A stretch of 64,000 bases of DNA from Thalassotalea psychrophila (GCF_031583595.1 NZ_CP134145.1:4712001-4776000), one strand, 5' to 3'. Shown: positions 38,000 through 45,794, counted from the first letter of the stretch. Notes: generated by a model not told the origin, from the sequence alone. Numbers and translations: made by a program.

Positions 38000-38548
38000 T
38001 TATATTATTTTAGCCGGATTCCCTGCTACCGAAACATCAGCAGGTATGTCTTTTGTAACAACACTGCCTGCACCAATAATACTTCTGTCTCCAACTGTTA
38101 CTCCGGGTAGAATTATTGCCCCTCCACCTATCCAAACATCGGCACCAATTTTTACTTCTTTGGCGGATTCAAAAAACTTTCGTCTTAAACTGGCATCTTT
38201 GGGGTGAGTTGAAGTATAAATTTGCACTGCGGGGCCAATAAAAACATTATCACCAATAGTCACTTTTGCAGCATCGAGTACGACGCAATTGAAGTTGAAA
38301 AATACTTGTTTACCAAGCTCTATATTACTTCCGTAATCACAATAAAAAGGTGGTTCAATCCATATCTGAGCTTTTTTCTTAAATAACGATTTAAGCAAGT
38401 TTCGGCGTTGTTTGGCATCTGTAGGTACTGAATCATTGAATTGTTTAAGAATTATTTTACATTGCTCTCGCTCAGCGCTTAACTCTCGATCAAGAGGGTT
38501 ATACTGTTTTCCTGAAAGCATTTTTTGTTTTTCAGATTCGTTACTCAT
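38000..38548 (-). CDS. Hexapeptide-repeat O-acetyltransferase (maltose/galactoside type), cassette C34
   Basis: A 182-residue left-handed beta-helix acetyltransferase of the Maa/LacA/NodL family. The N-terminal mac domain ([20 protein letters not shown] region) and the hexapeptide turns ([55 protein letters not shown]) are intact, with the catalytic His in YTSTHP. It transfers acetyl groups from acetyl-CoA to sugars; the acceptor is unknown. It is not a CatB-type chloramphenicol enzyme by these motifs. Most distal recognisable cassette. Confidence 0.85.
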   Translation of the reverse strand: MSNESEKQKMLSGKQYNPLDRELSAEREQCKIILKQFNDSVPTDAKQRRNLLKSLFKKKAQIWIEPPFYCDYGSNIELGKQVFFNFNCVVLDAAKVTIGDNVFIGPAVQIYTSTHPKDASLRRKFFESAKEVKIGADVWIGGGAIILPGVTVGDRSIIGAGSVVTKDIPADVSVAGNPAKII

Positions 38549-38626
38549 ATTTTCTACTCATGTTATTGAAAGTAAGGATTAACTTGTATACTTATCATGG
38601 TGAATATCAACGAGTGGGCTGTATAA

Positions 38627-38710
38627 TTTTAACGATAAATAGCAGGCTAAAATTTGAGTGGCGCGAACCTGAACAGGCTGTTAGCAGTCCGCCTCATTAG
38701 TTTGTTATAT
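38627..38710 (-). repeat. attC of cassette C33
   Basis: Runs from TTTTAAC to GTTATAT. The R'' (GTTATAT) is the exact partner of the 5' end of C33 (ATATAAC at 39129). The middle part has the GCGCGAACCTGAACAGGCTG variant of the common stem. Confidence 0.75.
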
Positions 38711-38797
38711 GTATATTATCTGAACAAGCTAAAAAGTGTATCCAGAAATGAAGAGCCATTGCTTGGCTCCCCTCCAGGTTTAGCATTACAAACCGAC

Positions 38798-39046
38798 TTA
38801 ACTATAATAGGCTTCGACAGTTCCCTTTAGCGTAATAAGTAGCGGTTGTCCTCGACGATCCAACGCTTTTGGAGAAGGAATTTTTACCCAACCTTCACTG
38901 ATGCAATACTCCTCGACATCTGTACGTTCTTTGCCGTTCAACCTAATGCCTATATTATGCTCGAAAATTTCTGCAACATGGAATGGGCTACGGGGATTAC
39001 CTGAAAGGCGATCCGGTAAAATTGGTAACGATTTTGTATCGCTCAT
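38798..39046 (-). CDS. DUF3297 protein, cassette C33
   Basis: An 82-residue protein matching DUF3297 (LPDRLSGNPRSPFHVAEIFE, GIRLNGKERTDVEEYCISEG, VKIPSPKALDRRGQPLLITL). These short cytosolic proteins are widespread in proteobacteria and have no known function. TAGGTCATTAAC precedes the ATG. About 87 bases of non-coding DNA lie between its stop and its attC. Confidence 0.8.
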   Translation of the reverse strand: MSDTKSLPILPDRLSGNPRSPFHVAEIFEHNIGIRLNGKERTDVEEYCISEGWVKIPSPKALDRRGQPLLITLKGTVEAYYS

Positions 39047-39128
39047 GTTAATGACCTAAACTAAATGAAAAGTGCACTATTGTAGACAATACAGAGCTTG
39101 TGCTCAATAGCTGCATACTTTCCTAGAC

Positions 39129-39213
39129 ATATAACGCCACTTTAAGCAGCTTAATATAGCTGGCTAAAATATTGAGGTACGAAAACAGCCAACTGTTTAA
39201 ATTCTTGTTAGCT
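39129..39213 (-). repeat. attC of cassette C32
   Basis: From ATATAAC to GTTAGCT, 85 bp. The R'' GTTAGCT exactly partners the 5' end of C32 (AGCTAAC at 39881), so the unit is confirmed although its gene has lost its start codon. The gene's stop codon lies in the R''. Confidence 0.88.
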
Positions 39214-39864
39214 ACTTTTTTCATTTATCCATTGTTTTACAGGAACTACCCATTCAGAAATAGGCCTATAAAAAGCACCATGTTCTTTACCTGTCGAAAT
39301 AGAAATTTCGTCAAATGAGGTTAATTTTGGGCTTCGATTTTTGAGTGTTTCACATGTACTTGCATCGTCGGTTGTTTCATAAACAGATAAAAAAGCACCG
39401 TTCATTTTAATATCTGCATATTTAGTTGAGACGATCCGCCCACAACCAGCTAAAAGAACGGTATTAACAGGTGTATCCTCCAAATAATGGGAAGTTAAAC
39501 TCGTAATAAACGCTCCGCGAGAGAACCCCATAATAGTAATGCTCTTGGCAGCTACACCGCTTTTTATTAATTTTCTAACATCTTTAGCTAACAATTTGGC
39601 ATGAACGAAAGGATCTGTTCCTTTAGGACGATGATAAGCAATCAAACTATATTCACTATCTGCTAAAGATTCCTTTATTGCTGGAAACTCATACACTCCC
39701 CACCTTTCATTTTTAGGTGTAGGGTTAGTACCTTCAACAATAAAACCATGGGAATAAAAAACATACTTTTCATTTTCATTAATTTGTTCAGGAAATTTTT
39801 CGTATACCTCTCCGGCATAGGATAATGATGAAAAAAGAAAACATACTAATACTGAAAATTTGAT
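39208..39864 (-). pseudogene. Exported alpha/beta-hydrolase with lost start codon, cassette C32
   Basis: The open frame from 39208 reaches to 39864 (about 218 residues) and encodes a signal peptide (KFSVLVCFLFSSLSYA), an HGFIVEG oxyanion-like segment, a nucleophile elbow ITIMGFSRGAFITSL and a late KEHGAFYRP histidine. AGGAGA sits 6 nt upstream of the codon where ATG is expected, but that codon is ATC (plus-strand 39862-39864). No ATG, GTG or TTG occurs in frame until GTG at 39696, which would delete the signal peptide and N-terminal strand. A point mutation in the start codon is the simplest reading; weak initiation at ATC is possible. Confidence 0.7.
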
Positions 39865-39880
39865 ACTGACTCTCCTGAGT

Positions 39881-39982
39881 AGCTAACGCCCTCGTTAAAG
39901 GGCAAGAATACCGTTGACTAAAATATTGAATAGAGCAAAAACAGCCAACTGCATTTTGTCCCGCTTGAACTGCTTGATATGA
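39881..39982 (-). repeat. attC of cassette C31 with mutated R'' core
   Basis: From AGCTAAC to GATATGA. The body is a normal attC but the R'' GTT is replaced by GAT, so it no longer pairs fully. Confidence 0.75.
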
Positions 39983-39997
39983 GTACCAACTCAACAC

Positions 39998-40420
39998 CTA
40001 TGCTTCTTGAGGATATGCTTGCCCTTCATCTTGATTTGAAGCAGGTGAGGAAGCATGTCTATGTAGCCATACCCACCTATCTGTTTTTCTTAATGCCACA
40101 CTCCAACGAATTGGAATTTCTAATTTACTTCCCTGATATTCAAGATGAATTGCTAACGAAATGGCAACTACAGCATAATCATTTGAAATAGTAACTTTTG
40201 ACCATTGCCATTCAAACTGATTTGCAGTGGCCTCAGCAAAGTTTCTAAGGAACAATTCCTTAACAGAGCTTCTTCCTATACAAAGTTCATCCGCTCCTGT
40301 ACCAATGACAGAAATATCATCGCAGTCCTCAAAAACATGCATTAAGGCATCAATATCTTTAGTACAATATGCTTTTGCATAATCTTCTAAAGTGGATTTT
40401 ATTTCTTGCTCGTCAGTCAT
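39998..40420 (-). CDS. SnoaL-like/DUF4440 nuclear transport factor 2-fold protein, cassette C31
   Basis: A 140-residue NTF2-like protein (LEDYAKAYCTKDIDALMHVF, VVAISLAIHLEYQGSKLEIP, RWSVALRKTDRWVWLHRHAS). This fold is used by ketosteroid isomerases, polyketide cyclases and many orphan enzymes; no catalytic pair can be assigned. AAAGGTGTAAC precedes the ATG. Flanking attC sites are both damaged, so the cassette is probably immobile. Confidence 0.78.
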   Translation of the reverse strand: MTDEQEIKSTLEDYAKAYCTKDIDALMHVFEDCDDISVIGTGADELCIGRSSVKELFLRNFAEATANQFEWQWSKVTISNDYAVVAISLAIHLEYQGSKLEIPIRWSVALRKTDRWVWLHRHASSPASNQDEGQAYPQEA

Positions 40421-40494
40421 GTTACACCTTTAGCCAATTTTGATTGCAGGATACGAAGTACTTTTCACTATAAACCATTCTATTAATTAAAGAT

Positions 40495-40531
40495 AAACTG
40501 TTAGCAGTCCCGCTTTAAATTCTTATTAGCC
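40495..40531 (-). repeat. Half attC of cassette C30
   Basis: AACTGTTAGCAGTCCCGCTT and TAAATTCTTATTAGCC match the right half of the common attC type, but the core GTT is ATT and the left half is missing between 40421 and 40494. Confidence 0.75.
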
Positions 40532-40534
40532 GTT

Positions 40535-41038
40535 TTATGAAAAAGCCTTATGGTACTCAATATTTCCGTTTGGCATGTCGCCACTTAAAAGTAATGATAG
40601 AAAATACTCTGGTGGAACTCCTTTGAATACTAACCCCTCAAACGCTTTAAAACCGAATCGGTTATAATATTCAGGCTCTCCGAGCAGCACGCACCCTTTA
40701 GCATTTAACTCACCAATAACATTTAAACCTGAAAGTATTAATTGTGAGCCCACACCTTGATTTTGGTATTCAGCTTTAACAGAAACGGGAGCTAAACCAT
40801 ACCATTGGATGAATTCATTATTTATTTTAACTTTAGAAAAGGCTATATGACCTACAACCACATTATTAACTTCTGCAACTAAAGATACGGAAAGAGCATT
40901 ATCATCGCGTAATCTAGCGACTATTTCATGCTCAGTTTGGTTACTGTGAGGATGGTTTTTGAAGGCTTCAATAGTAATTTTTTCAATATCATTAATATCG
41001 TCAATACGTTCTGGTCGAATATTTATATTATGAGTCAT
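40535..41038 (-). CDS. GNAT N-acetyltransferase, YhbS-like, cassette C30
   Basis: A 167-residue acetyltransferase of the YhbS type (LAPVSVKAEYQNQGVGSQLI, LLGEPEYYNRFGFKAFEGLV, PPEYFLSLLLSGDMPNGNIE). AGGATTAGTGT precedes the start. The acceptor is unknown. YhbS-like enzymes mostly act on small metabolites or peptides. Its attC has lost its left half, and the gene's stop lies just beyond the remnant. Confidence 0.85.
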   Translation of the reverse strand: MTHNINIRPERIDDINDIEKITIEAFKNHPHSNQTEHEIVARLRDDNALSVSLVAEVNNVVVGHIAFSKVKINNEFIQWYGLAPVSVKAEYQNQGVGSQLILSGLNVIGELNAKGCVLLGEPEYYNRFGFKAFEGLVFKGVPPEYFLSLLLSGDMPNGNIEYHKAFS

Positions 41039-41040
41039 AC

Positions 41041-41125
41041 ACTAATCCTAGGAAATAAGGGGCAAAATGTGAAGCGAGCTGAACCAGACAACTGTAATTT
41101 GTCCCACTTGAACAGCTTGTTATGT
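41041..41125 (-). repeat. Degenerate attC of cassette C29
   Basis: The R'' GTTATGT and the right stem are intact, but the left half is shortened (AATAAGGGGC runs straight into AAAATGTGAAGCG) and no RYYYAAC core is left. Confidence 0.7.
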
Positions 41126-41455
41126 TTTTGTTCTGGGTATATCTATTAATGGTTCTGCTAAGATATTGCCGTTTCCCGCAGTAATTGTAGCCATTAATTC
41201 ATAGTGAAATTTATCAATTGGATGCTCCAATTTCATTGAAATTTCGAATACTCGTTTAATTGATTTAGCACGCAAATACCATAGGAGGTATTTACTGCCT
41301 TCTATGTCTACTTTAAACCAAGACTCTATTTGAACTTCTTCATTTTGCAAAGTTGCTGCTGCTTCATTTAGCCGGGAAGAAATAGTGTCTTTCCACTCTT
41401 CAACTTTATCCTCAGTTCCAGGTTTAAGTTTAATTAATCCCGATGCGTATTCCAT
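41120..41455 (-). CDS. DUF6176-like protein, cassette C29
   Basis: A 111-residue protein (GLIKLKPGTEDKVEEWKDTI, ESWFKVDIEGSKYLLWYLRA) that resembles DUF6176, a ferredoxin-like dimeric fold family without known function. GAG lies a few bases upstream of the ATG. The stop codon lies in the R'' of its attC. Confidence 0.65.
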   Translation of the reverse strand: MEYASGLIKLKPGTEDKVEEWKDTISSRLNEAAATLQNEEVQIESWFKVDIEGSKYLLWYLRAKSIKRVFEISMKLEHPIDKFHYELMATITAGNGNILAEPLIDIPRTKT

Positions 41456-41473
41456 ACTCTAAACTCTCGAAAA

Positions 41474-41573
41474 ACATAAACGCCTCATTAAGAGGCTAAA
41501 AAAAATTGTTTAAAACAAGCGACGAAGGTGCAAAAAATTAACTGTTTTTGTCCTTTTGAATAACTTGTTATCA
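41474..41573 (-). repeat. attC of cassette C28 with extra A in the R' core
   Basis: From ACATAAAC to GTTATCA. The left core is ACATAAC with one added A compared with the expected partner of C29's R'' (GTTATGT). Confidence 0.8.
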
Positions 41574-41574
41574 A

Positions 41575-41883
41575 CTAATTATCCTTGACCAAATTATACT
41601 TAAAAGAACTAAATCCACTCAATTGAAAATACAAAGCTGGCAACATAAAAGCAAGAAACAAAATATCTGACCAGCTACCTTCCAAATAACGATCAATTAA
41701 TAAAATAACAATAAATATACCATTGCCTATCAACATCTTGGATTGTGATTTTTTGTCCGTAACTATATTTGATGAACAATGCGGGCATTTAAAAGGAGGT
41801 GTAATTAATGATAAAAAATTAGACACTTTAAATCGCTGCAAAAATTTAATTTTGTTTTTACACGCAGGACATTGAGTATTCAT
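41575..41883 (-). CDS. Zinc-ribbon membrane protein, cassette C28
   Basis: A 102-residue protein with an N-terminal zinc ribbon made of two CxxC knuckles (CPACKNKIKF and FKCPHCSSNIV) and two C-terminal membrane helices (MLIGNGIFIVILLIDRYLEG and ILFLAFMLPALYFQL). GGAAAGTAT precedes the ATG. Function unknown. The same ribbon-plus-helices plan is seen in cassette C1. Confidence 0.7.
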   Translation of the reverse strand: MNTQCPACKNKIKFLQRFKVSNFLSLITPPFKCPHCSSNIVTDKKSQSKMLIGNGIFIVILLIDRYLEGSWSDILFLAFMLPALYFQLSGFSSFKYNLVKDN

Positions 41884-41898
41884 ATACTTTCCATAGTT

Positions 41899-41998
41899 GT
41901 ATAACGCCGTATTAAGGGGCTTATATTCGTTGGCTAAAATGTATAGCGGAGCGGAACCTAGCCAACGGTTAAAGTCCTGTTTGAACAGTTTGTTATGT
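41899..41998 (-). repeat. attC of cassette C27
   Basis: From GTATAAC to GTTATGT, 100 bp, with the CGGAGCGGAACC variant of the common stem. Confidence 0.9.
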
Positions 41999-42008
41999 GT
42001 TTTTTTAG

Positions 42009-42428
42009 TTAAGGGGAATCATTTCTCTTTACAAACTTATAGCCAAGATACGCCATGGGTAAGTATGCACCAATTAAATCCAATGAATTAAACCAAATTG
42101 GCGACGGCAGACTAATAACCATAGCTATACCTCCTGCAAGAAATGCTACGCCAATAACAAATGCAATTATTAATTTGTGAGTCACCGCAACTTTTGCAGC
42201 GAAAACAGCACCTGCCAATGTTCCTAAAGAGTGTGCAAGAAACGGAAAAACAAAGTGTTTTGGCATGAATAAAGGCATAGCTTTCTCTAGCCCTTCCATT
42301 GTTGACACATCTGCACCAGCAGGTGGAGGAACTATCTCTCCACCTAGTGATATTAGTCCCATATTTACTACGCTACCTAAAACGAGCCCTCCTAATATTG
42401 CAATAGAATTTAGAATAATAGACTTCAT
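42009..42428 (-). CDS. Polytopic membrane protein, cassette C27
   Basis: A 139-residue protein with four helices (IILNSIAILGGLVLGSVVNM, FVFPFLAHSLGTLAGAVFAA, LIIAFVIGVAFLAGGIAMVI, FNSLDLIGAYLPMAYLGY). The start at 42428 (MKSIILN) has GAGGAG 7 nt upstream; the longer frame begins inside the neighbouring attC and is rejected. No known function. Confidence 0.75.
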   Translation of the reverse strand: MKSIILNSIAILGGLVLGSVVNMGLISLGGEIVPPPAGADVSTMEGLEKAMPLFMPKHFVFPFLAHSLGTLAGAVFAAKVAVTHKLIIAFVIGVAFLAGGIAMVISLPSPIWFNSLDLIGAYLPMAYLGYKFVKRNDSP

Positions 42429-42449
42429 TTTAACTCCTCCATCTGAAAC

Positions 42450-42549
42450 GCATAACGCCACATTAAGCGGCTATTTGTAGTTGGCTAAGATAAGTAAGGC
42501 ACGATCAAAAAGCCAACTGTAAATTGTCCGGGTGAATGCCTTGTTATGT
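42450..42549 (-). repeat. attC of cassette C26
   Basis: From GCATAAC to GTTATGT. The R'' exactly partners the 5' end of C26 (ACATAAC at 42957). The stop codon of the DUF3703 gene lies in the R''. Confidence 0.92.
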
Positions 42550-42891
42550 TTCACTTTCACTCAGTATTTTCTTTAAATCTTCTGGAACAGACATAGGTTT
42601 CATCGGATTAACGTTGGCTCCGCCCGTATTACCTAGGGGAACCCAAATTCTAGAAAATATTACTGAAGCTATCATCCTCGTTACCTGACCAAGTACTTCT
42701 TTAATATTTCGCTTCTTGATACCAACTTTTAACATCCACCAATGGGATTTAGTATGGGGGATGATATAGCTCTGACCAAGAATGTGAGCACGTTCAAGGT
42801 GATGAAAAGAGTCTTCAAACTCATTTAACTTATAAAAGCGAATCGCCTCACCCAACTCTAAATTGTACGCTGCTTTAAGTTTTGTTCGCAT
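42544..42891 (-). CDS. DUF3703 protein, cassette C26
   Basis: A 115-residue protein of family DUF3703 (LGEAIRFYKLNEFEDSFHHL, HILGQSYIIPHTKSHWWMLK, PLGNTGGANVNPMKPMSVPE). Members are small cytosolic helical proteins of unknown function, frequent in integron arrays and mercury or metal islands. The ribosome binding site is weak. Confidence 0.82.
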   Translation of the reverse strand: MRTKLKAAYNLELGEAIRFYKLNEFEDSFHHLERAHILGQSYIIPHTKSHWWMLKVGIKKRNIKEVLGQVTRMIASVIFSRIWVPLGNTGGANVNPMKPMSVPEDLKKILSESET

Positions 42892-42956
42892 TAGACGCTC
42901 ACTGTATTCCGGTCGAAAGTAATAAAATTATAAAGTGCTTCACACTTCGCGTGCAA

Positions 42957-43057
42957 ACATAACGCCCCAATAAGGGGTTATTAATAGTTTGCTAAAATAT
43001 GGAGCGAAGCGGAACCGAGCCAACTGTTACGAGCCCTGCTTGAGCAACTTGTTAGAG
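42957..43057 (-). repeat. attC of cassette C25 (metallo-beta-lactamase cassette)
   Basis: From ACATAAC to GTTAGAG, the common array type (GGAGCGAAGCGGAACCGAGC). The R'' GTTAGAG exactly partners the 5' end of C25 (CTCTAAC at 43773). The last nine codons and stop of the gene lie inside it. Confidence 0.92.
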
Positions 43058-43761
43058 GCTACACCTAAAGCAAGTTTTGCTGTATGTTTAAGTAAATTTA
43101 TATCACCGACCTTACCATGTCCCGGTACAACGATCTCAATATTCGGGTATTTATTAATTACTTTTTGAATTGAAGCAGGCCATTTATTTATTGAAGCATC
43201 TTCAGTATTGCCTAAATTTTTACTGTTCATACTTTTGACAAAACACCCTCCAAATAAAATATTACTCTTTGGAAGCCAAACAACAATATTATCCTCTGTA
43301 TGACCAGGGCCAGGATAATAGATTTCGATAGTACCTTTAACTAACTCAAATGTAGTACTAGGGATTTCATTACTAGATTGTTCTCTATGTTTTAAATTAA
43401 GTAGGTTATTAGTTTGGGAAGTCGCATATGTTTTTATCTTGGATTTATTAAGAAACGGTATTCCACCGCTAGCATCTTCATGAAAATGAGTAACAATACT
43501 ACTTTTAGCAATGAGACCTTTTGACCTTATCCAGTTGATTAGTTTTTCTGTCTCTTCTTGTGTCCAAGGCGTATCAATAATGTGAGCATTCTTTCCATCA
43601 ACAACAATTAAACCAGATGCCCCAACCATTCCCCAAGGTTTAATGTTTTTATAAGAAATATGTTGGTATAGATTATCAGCTAATTTTGTGATTTTTAATT
43701 GTTCATCACTAGCAGAAGCAGTCCCTGAAATTAACAACAAAAAGGTGATGATGAATCTCAT
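43027..43761 (-). CDS. Subclass B1 metallo-beta-lactamase, cassette C25
   Basis: A 244-residue exported enzyme with a signal peptide (MRFIITFLLLISGTASA) and a full B1 zinc site: H92, H94 and D96 in THFHEDASGG, H154 in YPGPGHTEDN, C173 in LFGGCFVKS and H215 in VVPGHGKVGD. K176 and N185 match the substrate-binding Lys224 and Asn233 of standard numbering. The YYPGPGHTEDNIVVWLPKSN and LFGGCFVKS stretches most resemble IMP-type enzymes. It should hydrolyse beta-lactams in the periplasm, possibly carbapenems; activity is not shown. The attC core supplies an AGAGG ahead of the ATG, and the C-terminal SNKLLKQGS is encoded by its attC. Confidence 0.93.
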   Translation of the reverse strand: MRFIITFLLLISGTASASDEQLKITKLADNLYQHISYKNIKPWGMVGASGLIVVDGKNAHIIDTPWTQEETEKLINWIRSKGLIAKSSIVTHFHEDASGGIPFLNKSKIKTYATSQTNNLLNLKHREQSSNEIPSTTFELVKGTIEIYYPGPGHTEDNIVVWLPKSNILFGGCFVKSMNSKNLGNTEDASINKWPASIQKVINKYPNIEIVVPGHGKVGDINLLKHTAKLALGVASNKLLKQGS

Positions 43762-43772
43762 ACTTTAGAGGC

Positions 43773-43871
43773 CTCTAACACCTCGCTAAGAGGCAAGTAA
43801 TTGTTGGCTAAATAAGCGACCTAGGAACAAATAGCCAACTGTTATTTGTCCTTTTGAATGACTAGTTAGCG
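43773..43871 (-). repeat. attC of cassette C24
   Basis: From CTCTAAC to GTTAGCG, with GGAACAAATAGCCAACTG in the centre. The base before the R'' differs (TAGTTAGC instead of TTGTTAGC). Confidence 0.88.
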
Positions 43872-44321
43872 AGTAAAATCAACCAACATTGCCACTTTTT
43901 CAATACCGTGAGATGGCGTCCACTTTTTAAATTCAACAAAACCATATTTTTTATATAACTCTATTGCAGGTAAGTTTACAGCAGCGGTTTCTACAATCGC
44001 TTGCGAAAAATCAATGGAGTCTAGGATGTGGCCTATCAATCTACTTGCAATACCTTTCCTAAAATACTTTGGATCAACGGTTAAACTATTAATTTCTAGG
44101 TGTTGATTTTCTATAGCAATCTCTATTACTGCAGCAATACATTCATTTTCAATAAAGCCATAAAATTGTGTCTCTGAGTTTTCTATATCTTTAATACTTC
44201 GCAGAAGCGGAGGGAAATCGAGAGTCCCTATTAGTTGAGCTTCAATTTTATAAGAGCGCTGAAAAACAGTAAAAATCTGATTTGCTACTTCTCCATTCGA
44301 ATTTTCAAGTTTTGTGATCAT
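43866..44321 (-). CDS. GNAT N-acetyltransferase, cassette C24
   Basis: A 151-residue acetyltransferase with motif A LTVDPKYFRKGIASRLIGHI and the C-terminal IELYKKYGFVEFKKW. AGGCGTAGT precedes the ATG. Substrate unknown. Its neighbour C23 encodes a second, only distantly similar GNAT. Confidence 0.85.
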   Translation of the reverse strand: MITKLENSNGEVANQIFTVFQRSYKIEAQLIGTLDFPPLLRSIKDIENSETQFYGFIENECIAAVIEIAIENQHLEINSLTVDPKYFRKGIASRLIGHILDSIDFSQAIVETAAVNLPAIELYKKYGFVEFKKWTPSHGIEKVAMLVDFTR

Positions 44322-44351
44322 ACTACGCCTAGGTTCAAAATTTGTAATGCT

Positions 44352-44451
44352 ATCTAACGCCTCGTTAAGAGGAAATAAAATAGCTGGCTTAAATTAGCAA
44401 AAAAGGAGCAAAAACCAACTGTTATTTGTCCTTTTAAGTGACTTGTTAGAT
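44352..44451 (-). repeat. attC of cassette C23
   Basis: From ATCTAAC to GTTAGAT, 100 bp, of the AAAAAGGAGCAAAAACCAAC type. Confidence 0.92.
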
Positions 44452-44455
44452 GAAT

Positions 44456-44914
44456 TTATTCCTTCACCATATACAAACAATTTTTCAATGGAATTTCTTC
44501 TGGATAATCAGCAATAGAAAAGCCAAGTTTTGTATAAGCTTGAATTGCACTTTCGTTATGTCCTAATACAAATAGTGAGCATGACTTAGCTCTTAAATCC
44601 GATCTCCCCAAAATACTCAATTGCTTTATTAAGTGAGAAGCGATGCCCTTCCCGCGAAGATTAGGATTAACAACTAGCCTTCCAAGATGGCACATCCCAA
44701 GCCTTAAATAATATTGTCCAAATGCCAAAAATTCACCTTCGTTAGAAATTAACGAGAATGATTTCAAAGTATCAAGTTTTAAGTCAGCCTTAAAAGAGCT
44801 TAAATCGAATGGATATCTAAAATTTGGACCAGACCAAAGATTTAATTCATCTTCGTTTGAAAACCAAGACATCAATTCAATAAAATTTTCATCTGAAGTT
44901 TGAGTTAAACGCAT
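44456..44914 (-). CDS. GNAT N-acetyltransferase, cassette C23
   Basis: A 152-residue acetyltransferase with motif A LVVNPNLRGKGIASHLIKQL and C-terminal AIQAYTKLGFSIADYPEEIP. I start at the ATG at 44914 (MRLTQTSDE): TTAGGTG of the attC core lies right upstream, so the recombination site seems to supply the ribosome binding site. A GTG two codons earlier is possible. Substrate unknown. Confidence 0.85.
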   Translation of the reverse strand: MRLTQTSDENFIELMSWFSNEDELNLWSGPNFRYPFDLSSFKADLKLDTLKSFSLISNEGEFLAFGQYYLRLGMCHLGRLVVNPNLRGKGIASHLIKQLSILGRSDLRAKSCSLFVLGHNESAIQAYTKLGFSIADYPEEIPLKNCLYMVKE

Positions 44915-44918
44915 ATTC

Positions 44919-45036
44919 ACCTAACGCCAGTTTCAGCCGCGCCAAAAAGCGGCGCACCGTGTGAGTAAAACGGGATCTTGCGACCTTCATACAAAGATGC
45001 ATAGCTTTTGGTGTTAGCTGCAAACACTTGTTAGGC
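44919..45036 (-). repeat. attC of cassette C22, divergent type
   Basis: From ACCTAAC to GTTAGGC, 118 bp, with a GC-rich loop (GCCGCGCCAAAAAGCGGCGC) unlike the other array sites. R'' partners the 5' end of C22 (GCCTAAC at 45684) exactly. Probably a recently captured cassette. Confidence 0.88.
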
Positions 45037-45669
45037 ACCAGAAAATGAAAAGGTCAGCCAGGTCGAAGTATCGGTATCTACGGCTTTCTCGGGGAAAAAG
45101 AATGCTTGCGAGTCCCCTTCGTGATTGATCGCACTCACACTAATCATCATTTTCCAAATATTGCCCGAAAATTTCTTGCGTAGTACTTGAATTTCCCTAT
45201 GTGAACCCTTCAAGAATTTAGGGCGTCTTCCCTTTTCGGTTTCTTCATACCCTGCATAAGGCACCCAGAAACCACCCCAATCTTTGAGATTCCACCGTTC
45301 AGGCTGACCCCATTCTTTATCAATGAGCAATTTTTCACTAAGCTGAGCAGAAGCATGAAGATTGTGAAGATTGCCAGTTTCGGCATTTTCTATGTAAAGA
45401 TCAATAACCGCGTAGTCTTCGGCTTTACCTTTGGCGCAAACAAATAAAGAACCTTTGTCATGCATGAGATAAATTGAAGCCCCTGCCGGTAATTCGATCT
45501 TCTGCGCTGCTCCCCATTCACTTTTTCCGCAACTACCATCAAAAAGTGGCGCACTGATGGTTAAGCCTATAGAGATGGGCTTAGACGTAGGAACTTCTTC
45601 GGCCGCGATTAACACATGACTTAACAAAGTACACACTAGAAAAGTGATATTTCTTTGAATGCTTCTCAT
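45031..45669 (-). CDS. Exported protein, cassette C22
   Basis: A 212-residue protein with a signal peptide (RNITFLVCTLLSHVLIAAEE) and a beta-rich domain (GLTISAPLFDGSCGKSEWGA, SIYLMHDKGSLFVCAKGKAE, WMKFSFSG-like end) that may be a carbohydrate-binding DOMON/CBM9-like fold. That fold call is a guess from the GxCxxxEW and MHDKGSLFVCAK pattern. A strong AGGAGG site precedes the ATG. Its stop lies in the R'' of its attC. Confidence 0.65.
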   Translation of the reverse strand: MRSIQRNITFLVCTLLSHVLIAAEEVPTSKPISIGLTISAPLFDGSCGKSEWGAAQKIELPAGASIYLMHDKGSLFVCAKGKAEDYAVIDLYIENAETGNLHNLHASAQLSEKLLIDKEWGQPERWNLKDWGGFWVPYAGYEETEKGRRPKFLKGSHREIQVLRKKFSGNIWKMMISVSAINHEGDSQAFFFPEKAVDTDTSTWLTFSFSGA

Positions 45670-45683
45670 AATTTCCTCCTGAT

Positions 45684-45782
45684 GCCTAACGCCTTGCTAA
45701 GTGGCGTAAAATAGTTAGCTAAAATTTGCGAGACACGAGCACCAACCAACTGTTTGGCGTCCTTTTGAGCAACTTGTTAGCT
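45684..45782 (-). repeat. attC of cassette C21
   Basis: From GCCTAAC to GTTAGCT. The R'' exactly partners the 5' end of C21 (AGCTAAC at 46232). Confidence 0.92.
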
Positions 45783-45794
45783 GCATGCTTAAAA

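Noticed and set aside
38000..38548. Chloramphenicol acetyltransferase of the CatB type.
   Set aside because: The N-terminal mac domain and hexapeptide pattern fit maltose/galactoside acetyltransferases better.
39979..40191. Plus-strand ORF of 70 codons across the SnoaL cassette.
   Set aside because: It lies antisense to a well-supported gene and its attC, with no ribosome binding site and no recognisable product.
41897..42091. Plus-strand ORF of 64 codons.
   Set aside because: It is a translation of an attC and the antisense of a membrane-protein gene.
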